Positions 18,605 through 29,234 of a DNA stretch of 64,000 bases are shown here, in pieces (positions within the stretch are counted from its first letter, which is position 1; the number at the start of each line of letters is the position of its first letter). The position numbers and the translations under genes are program-made. The DNA is from Leucobacter coleopterorum (GTDB taxonomy: Bacteria > Actinomycetota > Actinomycetes > Actinomycetales > Microbacteriaceae): positions 1,612,001-1,676,000 of the forward strand of contig NZ_CP049933.1 of the NCBI RefSeq assembly GCF_011382985.1, in the 5' to 3' direction. The notes under the pieces were generated by a model. It saw nothing but the letters and a program-made list of their open reading frames with translations, had not been told where the DNA came from and ran no database searches.

Positions 18605-19815
18605 TAGTTTGCGTCTCCCGTGGTGGTACTGGTGGTCGCGGAGCGGTTCGCTACCAACTCGCGGAATCTGTTGAAGAGGTAGAAGGCGTCGTGCGGGCCA
18701 GCCGCTGCCTCGGGGTGGTACTGCACGGAGAACGCGGGGATGTCGAGGCACTCAAGCCCCTCCACGACTTGATCGTTCAGACTGTAATGGCTGACCTGCA
18801 CACGACCGAAGCCCGCGGGTGACTCGGACTCGCCCTCAATCGGCACGTCAACAGCAAAACCGTGGTTCTGCGCCGTGATCTCGACTCGGCCAGTGCGCTT
18901 GTCGAGCACGGGCTGGTTGATGCCGCGGTGACCGAAGGGCAGCTTGTAGGTATCGAAGCCAAGCGCGCGACCGAGCAACTGGTTGCCGAAACAAATGCCG
19001 AAGTACGGGATTCCCTCGCGCAGCATCTCCTGCAGCAGTTTGACCTGTGCGTCAGAGGCTGCAGGATCACCCGGGCCGTTCGAGTAGAAGAGTGCGTCGG
19101 GCTTGGTCGCGCGAATATCATCGGCGGTGCTTGTCGCGGGAAGAACCGCGACATCAAAGCCGTGCTCGGCAAGGTACTGCACTGTGGCGCGCTTGATGCC
19201 GAGGTCGAGTACGGCGATCGTGCCGACACGCTCGATTCCCCCTGCGACAGGGACGTTGTAGGGCTGGGGGGTGGTGACCTCACCCGAGAGGTTCTTCCCG
19301 GCCATGCTGGGCTGCTCCCGCACGAGCTGCAGCTGATCCTCGTTGGAAAGCCCTAGTTTGTCGCCCGAGAACACACCGGCGCGCATGGCACCGGCATCAC
19401 GGATGCGACGGGTGACCGCGCGGGTGTCGACACCACAGATTCCAACGACACCGTCCGCCAAGAGATCTTCGTCGAGTGAACGCTCGGCGCGGAAATTCGA
19501 GACGCGGCGCGCGGGGTCACGCACGATAAAGCCCGCAACCCAGATCTTGCGCGATTCCATGTCGGTATCGTTGACACCCGTGTTGCCAATGTGCGGTGCC
19601 GTCATGAGAACGATCTGACCCGCATATGAAGGATCGGTCAGCGTCTCCTGGTAGCCGGTCATGCCGGTCGAAAAGACCACCTCGCCGAGGGTCTGCCCGG
19701 TTGCACCGTAGGCGCGGCCGTCGAATCGGGTGCCGTCCTCAAGTACCAAAACCGCTGCACCTGTTGGCACTGCAGCAGCCGGCGGCGCCGTAACTTCGAT
19801 CGTGTTGGTATTCAC
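18604..19815 (-). CDS. carA: Carbamoyl-phosphate synthase small subunit
   Basis: Glutaminase subunit that hydrolyses glutamine and channels ammonia to CarB. The 403 residues have an N-terminal CPSase-small domain with [17 protein letters not shown] and a C-terminal class I amidotransferase with Cys in [10 protein letters not shown] and the His-Pro-Glu in VQYHPEA. The first 18 residues are a poorly conserved Ala/Pro-rich extension. ATG 19815 overlaps the upstream stop by 4 nt (ATGA). Confidence 0.97.
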   Translation of the reverse strand: MNTNTIEVTAPPAAAVPTGAAVLVLEDGTRFDGRAYGATGQTLGEVVFSTGMTGYQETLTDPSYAGQIVLMTAPHIGNTGVNDTDMESRKIWVAGFIVRDPARRVSNFRAERSLDEDLLADGVVGICGVDTRAVTRRIRDAGAMRAGVFSGDKLGLSNEDQLQLVREQPSMAGKNLSGEVTTPQPYNVPVAGGIERVGTIAVLDLGIKRATVQYLAEHGFDVAVLPATSTADDIRATKPDALFYSNGPGDPAASDAQVKLLQEMLREGIPYFGICFGNQLLGRALGFDTYKLPFGHRGINQPVLDKRTGRVEITAQNHGFAVDVPIEGESESPAGFGRVQVSHYSLNDQVVEGLECLDIPAFSVQYHPEAAAGPHDAFYLFNRFRELVANRSATTSTTTGDAN

Positions 19816-20329
19816 GCATCCTCCTGGGTGGTGTTATTGCTAATTTTGTTGATCGCTTCTGCGAAGGACTCTTGTTCGTTCACATTCGCAAAGCGGAAAC
19901 TGGATTCGAGTTCGCGTGGTTCTGTATCGGGTGAATTGGCACGCCACACGAGCAGCGAAAGGCCGTCTTGCTCGACAAACTTGCCCACTCTGCCGCTCGC
20001 AGTCGCACAACCGAGCACCTGATCTGCTGAGATGTGCACGGGGTTTTCGCCTGTCACCTCGATCGAGACCGCGTCACTCCGCACCGTGAGATTCGCGAAG
20101 CCCTTGTATCTCAGGCCCGGAATTGACACTCGTTCCAGCGGAGCACCGACGGGTGTAGTCGAAACGTAGCTCGCCTTCGGAAAGGTCACAATAACCTCAC
20201 CGCCGGGGCGGATGTGAGCCCCTGCACGGCGGGCTCGCATCGGGAGCGCGCACGCCAGGCCACAACCATGGCGAGCAGCACCACGCCAGCGATCCCGGCC
20301 ATGAGGAACGCAAAGGCCGTGCGGCTCAC
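19812..20329 (-). CDS. Single-span membrane protein in pyr operon, frameshifted
   Basis: About 172 residues after repair, function unknown. GTG 20329 overlaps the pyrC stop (GTGA) and opens with a clear membrane helix (about residues 5-25, [20 protein letters not shown]), followed by a basic stretch, so the bulk is cytoplasmic. The soluble part reads like a PH-like beta domain ([22 protein letters not shown]). The G run at 20205-20208 needs one more base to join the two frames. Proteins of this layout are common between pyrC and carA in actinobacteria but are uncharacterised. It overlaps carA by 4 nt, implying co-translation with the pathway. Confidence 0.75.
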
Positions 20330-21717
20330 TGAGCACTCCCCGCGGTCACGGCGGACATCGCGGCTGCCTCAGCGACCGCCGCGGCATCAACGAGTTCTCC
20401 GTCATCGAGTGTTACGTAGCCGTGGCGGATCGTGTAGGCGACGCGGCCAGGCAACTGCATGCCGAGGTACGGCGAATTTACGCTCATACCTCTGAGACTG
20501 CCGAGGTTGAACTCGCTGGTGCCGCTCGGGTCTATAAGCACAAGATCAGCGGTCTCCCCCTCCTTCAACGCTGTAGGGTGTCCCTCAAGCAAGCCAATCT
20601 GGGCGGGCTTCTGCGAGAGCAGGTTCTCAAGCTCAGCCCAGCTCGCGTGACCCTCTTGGATCAGCGTGAGCAGCGCGATCGGCAGCGCTGACTCGAGCCC
20701 AACCATGCCGAACGCCGCCGCGTCCCACTCGCACTCCTTGGCCTCGACCGGGTGCGGGGCGTGATCGGTCGCGACGATGTCGATGATGCCGTCGGCTACC
20801 GCCTGGCGCAGTGCTTTCACGTCTTCGTCACGGCGAAGGGGCGGGTTCACTTTGTAGCGGGCGTCGTAGCTGCGCACGAGTTCTTCGGTGAGGATCAGGT
20901 GGTGCGGGGTGACTTCGGCGGTCACCGCAACACCACGAGCCTTGGCCCAGCGGATTACCTCGACTGATCCCGCCGTCGACAGATGGCAGATGTGCAGGCG
21001 TGCACCGACGTGCTCGGCGAGCAGCACGTCGCGGGCAATGATCGATTCCTCAGCTACCGCGGGCCAACCCTTGAGGCCGAGCTCACTCGACAGGGCGCCC
21101 TCGTTCATCTGAGCTCCCTCGGTGAGACGTGGATCCTGCGCGTGCTGCGCAATCACACCGCCAAACGTCTTCACGTATTCAAGGGCACGGCGCATGAGCT
21201 GTGGGTCGTGCACGCACTTGCCATCGTCAGAAAAGACACGCACCTCGGCGCGAGACTGGGCCATCGCGCCGATCTCACTAAGGCGCTCGCCCGAGAGGTC
21301 TTCAGTGACAGCTCCGATCGGGCGCACGGTGGCGTAGCCCGCAGCGTCACCCAAGGCCTTCACCTGCTCAACGACACCGGCGGTGTCGGCTACGGGCATG
21401 GTGTTGGCCATGGCAAACACACTCGTGAAGCCGCCGGCGGCTGCGGCACGGGTGCCTGTCAGCACGGTCTCGGACTGCTCGCCGCCTGGCTCGCGCAAGT
21501 GCGTGTGCAGATCCACGAGGCCGGTCATAGCCACGAAACCGTCGGCCTCGATAATCCGTTCACCGTCGCGCGCTTCGAGCGAGGTACCACGCTCGGCGAT
21601 GCGTCCGTCGACAACACGAAGGTCAATCGGGGTAACGCTCTGGTGATCCGCCCCGCGCTCGGTCAGGTCGGTGGCGAGGCGCACGTTGCGTATGAGTAGA
21701 TCGGGTGACGCTGTCAT
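20326..21717 (-). CDS. pyrC: Dihydroorotase
   Basis: Cyclises carbamoyl-aspartate to dihydroorotate. The 463-residue amidohydrolase shows the metal-binding [10 protein letters not shown] near residue 70, further metal histidines in ICHLSTAGS and VTPHHL, and the ATDHAPHP motif carrying the catalytic Asp. ATG 21717 overlaps the pyrB stop by 4 nt. It belongs to the class with a complete active site, so it should be catalytic rather than a structural PyrC. Confidence 0.96.
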   Translation of the reverse strand: MTASPDLLIRNVRLATDLTERGADHQSVTPIDLRVVDGRIAERGTSLEARDGERIIEADGFVAMTGLVDLHTHLREPGGEQSETVLTGTRAAAAGGFTSVFAMANTMPVADTAGVVEQVKALGDAAGYATVRPIGAVTEDLSGERLSEIGAMAQSRAEVRVFSDDGKCVHDPQLMRRALEYVKTFGGVIAQHAQDPRLTEGAQMNEGALSSELGLKGWPAVAEESIIARDVLLAEHVGARLHICHLSTAGSVEVIRWAKARGVAVTAEVTPHHLILTEELVRSYDARYKVNPPLRRDEDVKALRQAVADGIIDIVATDHAPHPVEAKECEWDAAAFGMVGLESALPIALLTLIQEGHASWAELENLLSQKPAQIGLLEGHPTALKEGETADLVLIDPSGTSEFNLGSLRGMSVNSPYLGMQLPGRVAYTIRHGYVTLDDGELVDAAAVAEAAAMSAVTAGSAQ

Positions 21718-22670
21718 GCGGATTCTCCTCGTTCTCCAGAAAGCAGTAAATACAGAGCGGCCATGCGCACCGAGACTCCGTTGGCGACCTGCTCAAGCAC
21801 GGTCGACCGAGCCGAGTCGGCAGCGCCGGCAGAGATTTCGAGCCCGCGATTCATTGGGCCGGGGTGCATGATGATTGTGCGATCCTGCAACCCCGCAACA
21901 CGAACGTCGTTGAGCCCCCAGTTGCGTGCGTACTCGCGCTCATTGGGAAAGAAAGCGGCGTGCATGCGTTCGGTCTGAATGCGGAGCAGCATAATGACGT
22001 CGGGGTTGGCCTCGCGAATGGCAGCGTCGAGCGAGTGGTAAATCGTGACGGGCCACTCGCGCGTGCCGTAGGGCAGTAGGGTCTCGGGAGCGACGAAGCT
22101 GACGTGTGCGCCAAGCACCTTCAGGAGCCAGAGATTCGAGCGAGCAACGCGGGAGTGCATGATGTCACCCACGATGACCACCGAGATGCCGTCGAGATCT
22201 CGGCCACGGCTGTTCTCACCAAACAACCTACGCCGCATCGTAAACGCGTCGAGCAGGGCTTGTGTGGGATGCTCGTGGGTGCCGTCGCCGGCGTTCAGCA
22301 CACCGGCATCGATCCAACCGCTTGAGGCAAGCATCGCCGGGGCACCAGACGCTGGGTGCCGGATCACGACGCCGTCTGCACCGATCGCCTGGAGAGTCTG
22401 CGCCGTGTCTTTCAGAGACTCACCCTTGGAGACCGACGATCCCTTCGCGCTGAAGTTGATGACGTCGGCGGAGAGCCGCTTCGAGGCCGCCTCAAACGAG
22501 ATGCGGGTGCGCGTCGAGTCTTCGTAGAAGAGGTTGACGATCGTCTTACCGCGCAGCGTCGGGAGCTTCTTTACCTCACGCTGCTGCGTTGCCGACATGT
22601 CCTCTGCGATGTCAAGGATCAGGATTGCTTCGTCGCGCGTCAACGTGCGCGTGTCGAGCAGGTGCCTCAT
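21714..22670 (-). CDS. pyrB: Aspartate carbamoyltransferase catalytic chain
   Basis: Joins carbamoyl phosphate to aspartate, committing carbon to pyrimidines. At 318 residues it has the carbamoyl-phosphate loop [13 protein letters not shown] near residue 48, the KGESLKDT loop, and [11 protein letters not shown]. No pyrI regulatory gene follows, so it should be the unregulated homotrimer type, with control at PyrR instead. ATG 22670 overlaps the pyrR stop by 4 nt. Confidence 0.97.
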   Translation of the reverse strand: MRHLLDTRTLTRDEAILILDIAEDMSATQQREVKKLPTLRGKTIVNLFYEDSTRTRISFEAASKRLSADVINFSAKGSSVSKGESLKDTAQTLQAIGADGVVIRHPASGAPAMLASSGWIDAGVLNAGDGTHEHPTQALLDAFTMRRRLFGENSRGRDLDGISVVIVGDIMHSRVARSNLWLLKVLGAHVSFVAPETLLPYGTREWPVTIYHSLDAAIREANPDVIMLLRIQTERMHAAFFPNEREYARNWGLNDVRVAGLQDRTIIMHPGPMNRGLEISAGAADSARSTVLEQVANGVSVRMAALYLLLSGERGESA

Positions 22671-23200
22671 GAGATGGACACCGAGTCGTCGCCGTCGAGC
22701 TCTTCGAGGTGCACGGAGATCCGCTCGTCCTTTGCGCTCGGCAAGTTCTTGCCAATGAAGTCGGCGCGGATCGGCAACTCGCGGTGACCCCGATCGATAA
22801 GGGCCGCGAGGCGCACAACCTTCGGACGACCGTGGTCGTTCAGCGCGTCGAGCGCCGAACGCACAGTGCGCCCGGAGAAGAGCACGTCATCAACCAGCAC
22901 CACGGTTAATCCGTCGATACCGGTGACAGGCATCTCTGTAGGCTGCGAGGGCCGCATTGGATTGCGCGCGAGATCGTCACGGTACATCGTGATGTCGAGG
23001 CTGCCCACTGCAACCGGCGTCGAACTGTCGATGCGCGAGATGATCTCTGCGATGCGCTGAGCGAGGATCGTTCCTCTTGTCGGAATACCAACAAGTACGA
23101 GGCCGTCGACTCCCTTGTTCGACTCGACTATTTCGTGCGAGATTCGGGTCAGTGCCCGCGAAATGTCGGCGCTTTCTAGCACCGTTCGCGTTTCCTTCAT
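22667..23200 (-). CDS. pyrR: PyrR, pyr operon regulator / UPRTase
   Basis: A 177-residue PRTase-fold protein that binds pyr mRNA when UMP is high and can also make UMP from uracil and PRPP. The PRPP loop [18 protein letters not shown] lies near residue 98. It leads the operon. ATG 23200 follows a G-rich ribosome-binding site that lies next to a PyrR-loop-like RNA at 23217-23232, pointing to control of translation as reported for mycobacteria rather than the Bacillus terminator mechanism. Confidence 0.95.
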   Translation of the reverse strand: MKETRTVLESADISRALTRISHEIVESNKGVDGLVLVGIPTRGTILAQRIAEIISRIDSSTPVAVGSLDITMYRDDLARNPMRPSQPTEMPVTGIDGLTVVLVDDVLFSGRTVRSALDALNDHGRPKVVRLAALIDRGHRELPIRADFIGKNLPSAKDERISVHLEELDGDDSVSIS

Positions 23201-23206
23201 ACCGAG

Positions 23207-23267
23207 CCCCCCTTCTCCGCCTCACGGGACGGTAGTTAAAGAAGTGCTGATGTTCTCGAAAAGTCTA
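23207..23267 (-). promoter_or_regulatory. pyr leader: -10 box and PyrR-binding loop
   Basis: On the minus strand a TAGACT -10 box (23267-23262) is followed by a short leader containing UCC-C-G-U-GAGGC within 23232-23217, a match to the PyrR-loop core UCCNGNGAGG, closed by a CCG/CGG stem. The loop runs into the purine-rich ribosome-binding stretch that ends 6 nt before ATG 23200. PyrR bound here would block ribosomes. No terminator is visible in the leader. Confidence 0.65.
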
Positions 23268-23297
23268 GCGCAGACCAGATACCTCCGTGCCGCAGGA

Positions 23298-23714
23298 CTA
23301 AGCCTTCGCGTGATCTGCGATCCGCCCGAGCACACCATTGACGAAACGTGCTGAGTCGTCGGTGGAGTACTCCTTGGCCAGCTCTACCGCCTCGTCGATT
23401 GCCACCGCGACGGGCACCTCGGGGTTGTGAAGGATCTCCCACGAAGCCAGGCGCAGAAGAGCCCTGTCGATGTTGGGCATGCGATCCAACGTCCAGGCCT
23501 GGGCGTAACTCGAGATCAGTTCATCGATTTCTTCACGATGATCGGTGACTCCGTCGACGATCTCACGAGCATACGCCCAAGACGCAGCACGGTCAGGCTC
23601 GTTCGCCGCGCGTTTCGACTCTGCGTGCAGAATGTCAAAGATCGGCACATCGCGAACGTCGGCCTGGAACAGCATGTCAAGCGCCCGCTTACGGGCCTTT
23701 GTGCGTGCAGACAA
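23298..23714 (-). CDS. nusB: Transcription antitermination factor NusB
   Basis: All-alpha RNA-binding factor that with NusE promotes antitermination of rRNA operons. 138 residues, typical length; N-terminal [19 protein letters not shown] and the central [15 protein letters not shown] match the family. It starts 9 bp after the efp stop, the usual efp-nusB pair. The 97-bp gap after it carries the pyrR promoter. Confidence 0.95.
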   Translation of the reverse strand: MSARTKARKRALDMLFQADVRDVPIFDILHAESKRAANEPDRAASWAYAREIVDGVTDHREEIDELISSYAQAWTLDRMPNIDRALLRLASWEILHNPEVPVAVAIDEAVELAKEYSTDDSARFVNGVLGRIADHAKA

Positions 23715-23723
23715 CAGTAACGA

Positions 23724-24286
23724 CTAGTCGTTGACGCGGCCGAGGTACTCACCCGTGCGGGTATCAACCTTGACCTTGGTTCCGGTCTCAAGAAACAGCG
23801 GGACCTGAATCTCGGCGCCGGTCTCGACCGTTGCGGGCTTCGTGCCACCGGTCGAGCGGTCACCCTGCAGACCGGGCTCAGTGTAGGTGACCTCAAGCAC
23901 AACAGACGCTGGCATTTCGAGGTAGAGGGCTCGCCCTCGTGCAGTGCGATCTGGACCTGCTGGCTCTCGAGCATGTATTTGGAAGCGTCACCAACAACAA
24001 CTGCCGAAACGGTGATCTGGTCGTAGTCGGTCTGATCCATGAAGACGAAGTCAGCGCCGTCCTGGTACAGGTACTGGAAGTCACGGCGATCAACGTTGGC
24101 GGTCTCAATCTTCGCGCCGGCGTTGTAGGTCTTGTCGATGATCTTGCCCGAGACAACGTTCTTCTGCTTGGTGCGAACGAACGCTCCACCCTTACCCGGC
24201 TTGACATGCTGGAACTCGATCACGCTCCACAGCTGGCCGCTTTCTTTGATAACGGTGCCGTTTTTGATGTCGTTCGAGGTTGCCAT
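23724..24286 (-). CDS. efp: Elongation factor P, frameshifted
   Basis: Rescues ribosomes stalled at polyproline. After adding one base at the run 23927-23929 the protein is 187 residues, the standard EF-P length, with three beta-barrel domains. The N-terminal domain tip is [10 protein letters not shown], carrying the Lys/Arg that reaches the peptidyl-transferase centre; the C-terminal OB domain has VNDYLGRV-like residues before the stop. ATG 24286 ([13 protein letters not shown]) follows CGGAGAA. The break lies in [12 protein letters not shown], which reads perfectly once one base is added. Confidence 0.95.
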
Positions 24287-24415
24287 TCGGTGGTTCTCCG
24301 GGTTCTGTCGTTCAAGTTCGATCGCGGGATCGCGCCCACCTATCCTAGCGGGTGATGACCGCGGGCGTGTTGTGGACTCAACACAGAAGTTCTCACGATC
24401 GTTCTCGGTACCCCG

Positions 24416-24421
24416 TAAGCT
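24416..24421 (+). promoter_or_regulatory. -10 box TAAGCT near the thioesterase start
   Basis: TAAGCT precedes ATG 24429 by 7 nt, and no ribosome-binding site is visible. The arrangement suggests a leaderless or nearly leaderless mRNA. Confidence 0.4.
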
Positions 24422-24428
24422 GCCCTTC

Positions 24429-24992
24429 ATGCACATGCTATTCCGCACCATATGGCACATGCTCTTCGTGGGCCCACGAGGATCCAAGCTGGCCTTCGGC
24501 GACTTTTCCCGCTCCCGCTTTCGCGTGTGGCCGACCGATCTCGATCTACTGCAGCACATGAACAACGGCAAGTACCTCTCGGTCATGGATGTTGCCCGCT
24601 TTGACTTGATTCAGCGCAACGGCACCATGAAGGTGTTCAAGCGAGAAAACTGGTACCCCGTTGTCGTGGGCCAGACGATTTCCTATCGCAAGTCACTCAA
24701 TCCCTGGCAGCGTTTCTGGATCGAGTCGAAGATCATCGGTTTCGACGAGCAGGCCGTTTACATGGAACAGCGCTTCGTTCGTCCGGACGCAGACCGTGCA
24801 CCCGAGATCTATGCGCGTGCTTACGTGCGGGCCAGGATCCTGCGTCGTGGCGGCGGCGTGGTGCCGGTCGCAGAGATCCTAGAAAAGACCGGAGCCCGAG
24901 CCGAAGACTTTGATCTCTCCGACGACATCCTCGCATGGGGTCAGGCCACTCGCCTGCCGTCAACTCGCGACGCCGCCGGGAGTATTTGGTAG
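24429..24992 (+). CDS. Hotdog-fold acyl-CoA thioesterase-like protein
   Basis: 187 residues with a 4HBT/THEM6-like hotdog domain: the motif [17 protein letters not shown] near residue 42 carries the Asn/Asp pocket typical of the family. It probably hydrolyses an acyl-CoA; the substrate is unknown. ATG 24429 is chosen; the frame is open through the divergent efp start region, but that extension has no family similarity. It runs tail-to-tail with the unknown gene that ends at 24999. Confidence 0.78.
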   Translation: MHMLFRTIWHMLFVGPRGSKLAFGDFSRSRFRVWPTDLDLLQHMNNGKYLSVMDVARFDLIQRNGTMKVFKRENWYPVVVGQTISYRKSLNPWQRFWIESKIIGFDEQAVYMEQRFVRPDADRAPEIYARAYVRARILRRGGGVVPVAEILEKTGARAEDFDLSDDILAWGQATRLPSTRDAAGSIW

Positions 24993-24998
24993 CCACAG

Positions 24999-25861
24999 TC
25001 AGTTCACGGGCGGCCGCGCCCCGAGGTGCGGGCCCTGATTGCCAATCTCGCGACAGCTGATTCGGATGACTGCTTCGCTCTCGTCAAAGACGTGTCGAGC
25101 GGCAAGTCGACCGTCTGCCAGTGCACCCGCCAGCCAGGTAAAGCTTTCAGTATCAACGGGGCGCTCACCGCTCACGATCCGCATCAGCTGCAGCATCAGA
25201 ATCTCGGGCAGGGAAACATGCGGCCCGTGAGCAAAACCGAGCCCGAGCAACGGCGGTTTCGCAGACGAGGGAACCAGTCGCAGAGTCCAAGTCACCGAAG
25301 CACCCTCGGGCCGTGCGACCTCAACTCGCGGCGACGTGACGTCGGGAACCGAATCGAGGATCGTGAAACCGTCAACAGCTTCCGCTGCAAGCAGCAGCGG
25401 TTCGTCTCCCGAGAGTGGGCTTCCCTGTTGTGCAGTTGCTCCTCGAAACAGTTCGCGCCAGCGCTCAGCACCGAGTCCATAGGGAGCCATGACCGGAACG
25501 AGCGTGGGATCCGCCGAGAGCTTGCTCGCGAGAGCCAGTAGGTTTGCCCCCGCCTCAGCAAAGGCCTCGGGCTCGGGAAGAGCAAGGTGCGAGCGCTGGG
25601 CTACGAGGCGAGCCGCCGCAAATGCGCGCTCGAACCGCGACGACTCCGCAGCGGGCAGCGAGGCGAAAGGTGCACCAGCGAGTGCTCCTTCGCGCAGCTG
25701 CCTCGCCTTGTCGTCGAGCCAGGCATCAAAACCTACGCCGCTCTGATCGGGGCAGCTTCGGCAGGGCCGTGCTCCGTGAGCGCCGTATCGAGAGTTTCGG
25801 CAAGGTCTGGAAACAGCGAGCGCACCAGTCTCAACTGATCATTCTGTGAAGTGTTTTGCAT
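24999..25861 (-). CDS. Unknown protein of the MoxR/VWA locus, frameshifted
   Basis: About 287 residues after repair; I do not recognise the family. ATG 25861 gives a helical N-terminus that hits a stop after the G run at 25749-25752. Adding one base joins it to the frame DQSGVGFDAWLDDKARQL..., which runs to the stop at 24999. The protein is rich in Ala/Leu/Glu helices with a beta-like segment (ASVTWTLRLVPS) in the second half. No signal peptide or membrane helix is visible. It begins 37 bp after the VWA gene and should share its transcript, so it is probably a partner in that system. Confidence 0.6.
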
Positions 25862-25898
25862 GTCGCCGCCCTTGTTCTCGCCCGTGGTCAGTTCAACG

Positions 25899-27763
25899 CT
25901 ACTCGTTCGCGCTCAATAAGATCTTGCAGCACGGCGGGCAGGTCTCGTGGATCGTCAATTCGGCGGCTGCTGGGGCATAGCGTTGGGCCACATCATCGCT
26001 GCGAACGCCGATACCGTAGACGTGCACACCGGCTGTGTGCAGCCGTTTCAGCTGGACCGCAGCTGACGCGGGATCGTTCGATCCCCCATCCCCCACAAAT
26101 ATCACGATGCGGCGGCGCTCGATGCCGTCGCTGGTGGCGGCGTTGCCGGTTCGGGATCGGCCAAGCCCCAACTGCTCCGCTGCCTCAGCGAGGGCGGCCG
26201 CGTCGTTTGTGGATCCCGAGTGCTGTGAATCGCCGCGACCATGCGACGGCGCACCGCGTCATCGAGCCCGCGCGACAGCGGCTTCACCGTTTCAGCGACG
26301 GCGTCGAACACAATGAGTGACGTGCGAATATCGAGGTCAAGACTGATGCCGGCGGTCGACTCCGCGAAGGCGATATCCCGTTCGGCACCTGCGAGCGCCT
26401 CCAGCATAATGAGTGCCGCATCCGCAGCCGCATCCGCAACGGGGCCCTGCATCGAGGCTGATCGGTCAATGAGCAGAACGTAGTCGGTACTTCCACTGCG
26501 GCGAGTACGCCGTGGCCTGGCACGTCGCCTCACAAACGCATGTGGATTCGGTACACCAGCGTGCACATCTGCGATCACACCCGCGAGCGCCTCAGGGTGA
26601 AGCGTATCGCCGTCCTGCTGTGGCAACCGATCTGGAGCGGCGCGGTGTGCGATGCGCTGGACAATGACCTGTGACCATACGTCGCGCATCCGCTCGATTG
26701 CTTCAGCAAGCTCGCTAGCACGCTCACGATAGTCGGACTCTCTGCGTGCAGACTGCGACGATCCAGGCCTGCCCCCTGAAGGTTGTACTGTCTCGGAGCC
26801 AGCGCTCGCTTGGGCATCGGAGGAGAGCTCGATGTTAGCCTCAAGCAACGCGGTCTGCGACGGCATAGGGGTTGACAAGAAGGTCGTGACGAACCCGGCC
26901 TGCTCCGCTGCAAACAGGTCGGATCCTTCGGAACGCTCCTGCCCTTCCCCTCGCCGCGCTCGCTCTGTAGCCGGATCAGGCGCCGAGGTTTCTGAATCAG
27001 AGTGCGACTCCCCCTCACCCTGCTGAGCCTCGGCAGAGTCGCCGCCAGCGGCTCCTTCTATACCCTCGGCTGTATCGTCTGTGGCACCCGCTTCCGCCGT
27101 ATCGGCCAGGCCTCGCTCCGCCGCATCAATCAGGTTGAGGCGCTCGTATGCTGGCAACAGCAGCGCAAGCGCCCTTTCAAATCGCTGCAGGGGCGTGCGC
27201 TCGGGATCCGGAGCCAACACACGACGCAGCGGATCGGTGCCTGACCCACCAAGCTGAGTGAGAGCGCGCCACTCCTCGGTCACCTCGGGCGCCACGCCCA
27301 GGCCGGGCTGTCTCGCCAACCCAATGTTGAGCAACAACCCAATCCATTGCAGGTGACGTGGCCATTCCAAGAGAGTGTCTGGCAAACTTCGGGTGGCTGC
27401 CGCCGCAAGGTCGTCCCGCAGCGCTGGCAAAGCACTCAACAGTTCCGACGCCGCTTGTAGCCGCAGGACCGCGTCAAGCAGCGGCTCAAGACCGGGGCTC
27501 TGTTGCGCGATTGAGTCTCGACGTCGCGCGCGATCCGGTGCCGTTTGTCTGAAACGTACACTCTCCCATAGTTGCAGGATCGCGAGCGCGACGGCTTCCT
27601 GGTCACTGTGACCACACACGGCGTAGTAGCCGAGCCCAACCTGAATTCCGTCCCGCGTTACCCGCCACTCGGTGTCGTCAGAGATGGTGAGTGGCACACC
27701 AACGACTGCTGCGGCCGCGAGCAAGCGCTCACGCAGCAGGTTATTCGTCAGCTGAAGAGTCAT
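25899..27763 (-). CDS. VWA-domain protein partner of MoxR, frameshifted
   Basis: About 621 residues after repair. The first 270 residues are helical; an acidic Glu/Asp/Ser-rich linker (about residues 230-290) precedes a conserved block and a C-terminal von Willebrand A domain. The MIDAS metal site DRSASM lies in DYVLLIDRSASMQG. The second MIDAS element (GSTND) falls at the frame break near 26220-26224, where one added base restores it. VWA proteins of this kind work with MoxR AAA ATPases in metal-centre insertion or complex assembly; the target here is unknown. ATG 27763 is preceded by TAGTGT at 6 nt, a leaderless start, divergent from moxR. Confidence 0.75.
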
Positions 27764-27769
27764 GTCCTC

Positions 27770-27800
27770 ACACTACCTGCGAGCGGGTAAGTGGTAGCGT
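27770..27800. promoter_or_regulatory. Divergent leaderless promoters, VWA / MoxR
   Basis: The 43-bp gap holds two -10 boxes facing outward: TAGTGT (27775-27770, minus) 6 nt before ATG 27763 and TAGCGT (27795-27800, plus) 6 nt before ATG 27807. The -35 regions must overlap, so the two genes are probably co-regulated or compete for polymerase. Confidence 0.6.
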
Positions 27801-27806
27801 GACGAC

Positions 27807-29224
27807 ATGCTCCCGATCGATGCCGACCCGATCCTGTTTGAAGCTCAGCAGCTTATGACGCAAGCCCGCCGTGTGCGAGAGGCACTGCGCTCGCACCCGA
27901 ACCCAGAACTGCAGCAGGAGCATCTGGAGCTACAGAACCGTCGGGAAGAGCTGTGGTCTGATCCGGCGCATCGCGAGACACTCGATGCTGCTCTCACCGA
28001 GCGCGCGGGACTGTTGCGTATTGTGGCGCGAGCCAGACGCGATGCCGAGGAGAACGCGGGCAGGATCGACGCCGCCGACACAGTTGTGGCGCAGGCGATC
28101 GCCGACCGCCGGTCGCTGACCGACGGTGAGGCGAAGAAAATTCAGCAGCTGCGGAGCTCAGAGTCGAATCATTCGGCTTGGAAAGCTGAGATCACAACCG
28201 AGCGCGTCAGGGACAGCGTGCTCACCGCGCTCGGATCGGTGCGGCTGCGCGAAGCGAGTACACAGTTACAATCTGGGCTTCTCATGACCGAGCAGATGAG
28301 CAACATTATTTCTGAGGCCGTCCCCGCGCTTCTGCGTGGCGAACCACTACTGCTGGTTGGTGAGACGGGTGGCGCTAAGACCGCGCTCGCCGAGCACATG
28401 TGTCGACGGGTTGTCGACGATCCGTCTGTCGAGCCCGAACTCATCTCTGGCTACGGAGACATTACGAGTGCCCAACTGATCGGCAGCCACGAGCTTCGCG
28501 CCGAGGGTGGCGCTACGGTAAGTGTGTTTGTGCCCGGCCCACTGTTGCGGGCTATTGCAGAGGGCGCCCGGTGATCCTTGATGAAGTCAACGCGATGCCC
28601 CCAGAGTTTTTGAAGCGTCTCAACCGCATTCTGCAACTGCGTCCAGGCGACACACTCAATGTTCAGGAGAATGCGGGGCGACCTGTGCAGATTGCAAAGG
28701 GGTTCGCGATCCTTGCGACCGCGAATGAACAGACACCCCACCGCTACCGCGGACTCGACCGGCTCAGTGCCGAGCTTGTCAATCGTTTTGGCGCGAACAG
28801 CTACCGGGTTCATTACCCCGATACCGGAAGGGACTACACCGAATTTCCGGTCGAGAATGCATTGCTAGCGGCCGCTTCCGTGGTGGATCGACGCGGCGAA
28901 CTACCACCCAGCATCACTGTGAGTGAGTTGCAGCGGGTGTCGCGGGCTGCGTTTATTAGCCAGCAAGTGTTCGCGGGTGCCCACGGTGAGGGCTTTGACA
29001 CGTTTGTATCGACGGAGCGCGAGATCGATGGTCGGCCCGGGCTTGAAGAATCCGTACTCGCCCCACGAACCCTCGTTGCGGTCCTGCAGAAGGTCGCAGG
29101 CAGCGCGGGCACTGTGTCGCTTGAGCGTGCGTTGACCCGCTTTGTTGAGGGGGTCATGCACCGCGAGGACCGCCGTGTGCTGGCTCTCATTCTTGAGGGT
29201 CAAGGTTTTCGGCTGAGTAGGTGA
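27807..29224 (+). CDS. MoxR-family AAA ATPase, frameshifted
   Basis: About 472 residues after repair. Residues 1-150 are a charged helical extension, probably coiled coil, not found in short MoxR proteins. The AAA module follows: Walker A GETGGAKT (185-192), Walker B RPVILDEVNAMP, sensor region FAILATANEQ and the arginine-rich SAELVNRFGAN. The break is at GGG 28562-28564, where one base joins IAEG to RPVILDE. It likely remodels a complex together with the divergent VWA protein; the substrate is unknown. The stop is 10 bp from the end of the RES gene, tail to tail. Confidence 0.8.
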
Positions 29225-29234
29225 CACCGTATTT

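Noticed and set aside
18605..18751. Upstream start for carB
   Set aside because: It would overlap carA by about 150 nt; the TAATG junction gives the standard CarB N-terminus.
24132..24428. Longer thioesterase starting opposite efp
   Set aside because: The extension is antisense to efp and unlike the family; ATG 24429 has a promoter box at 7 nt.
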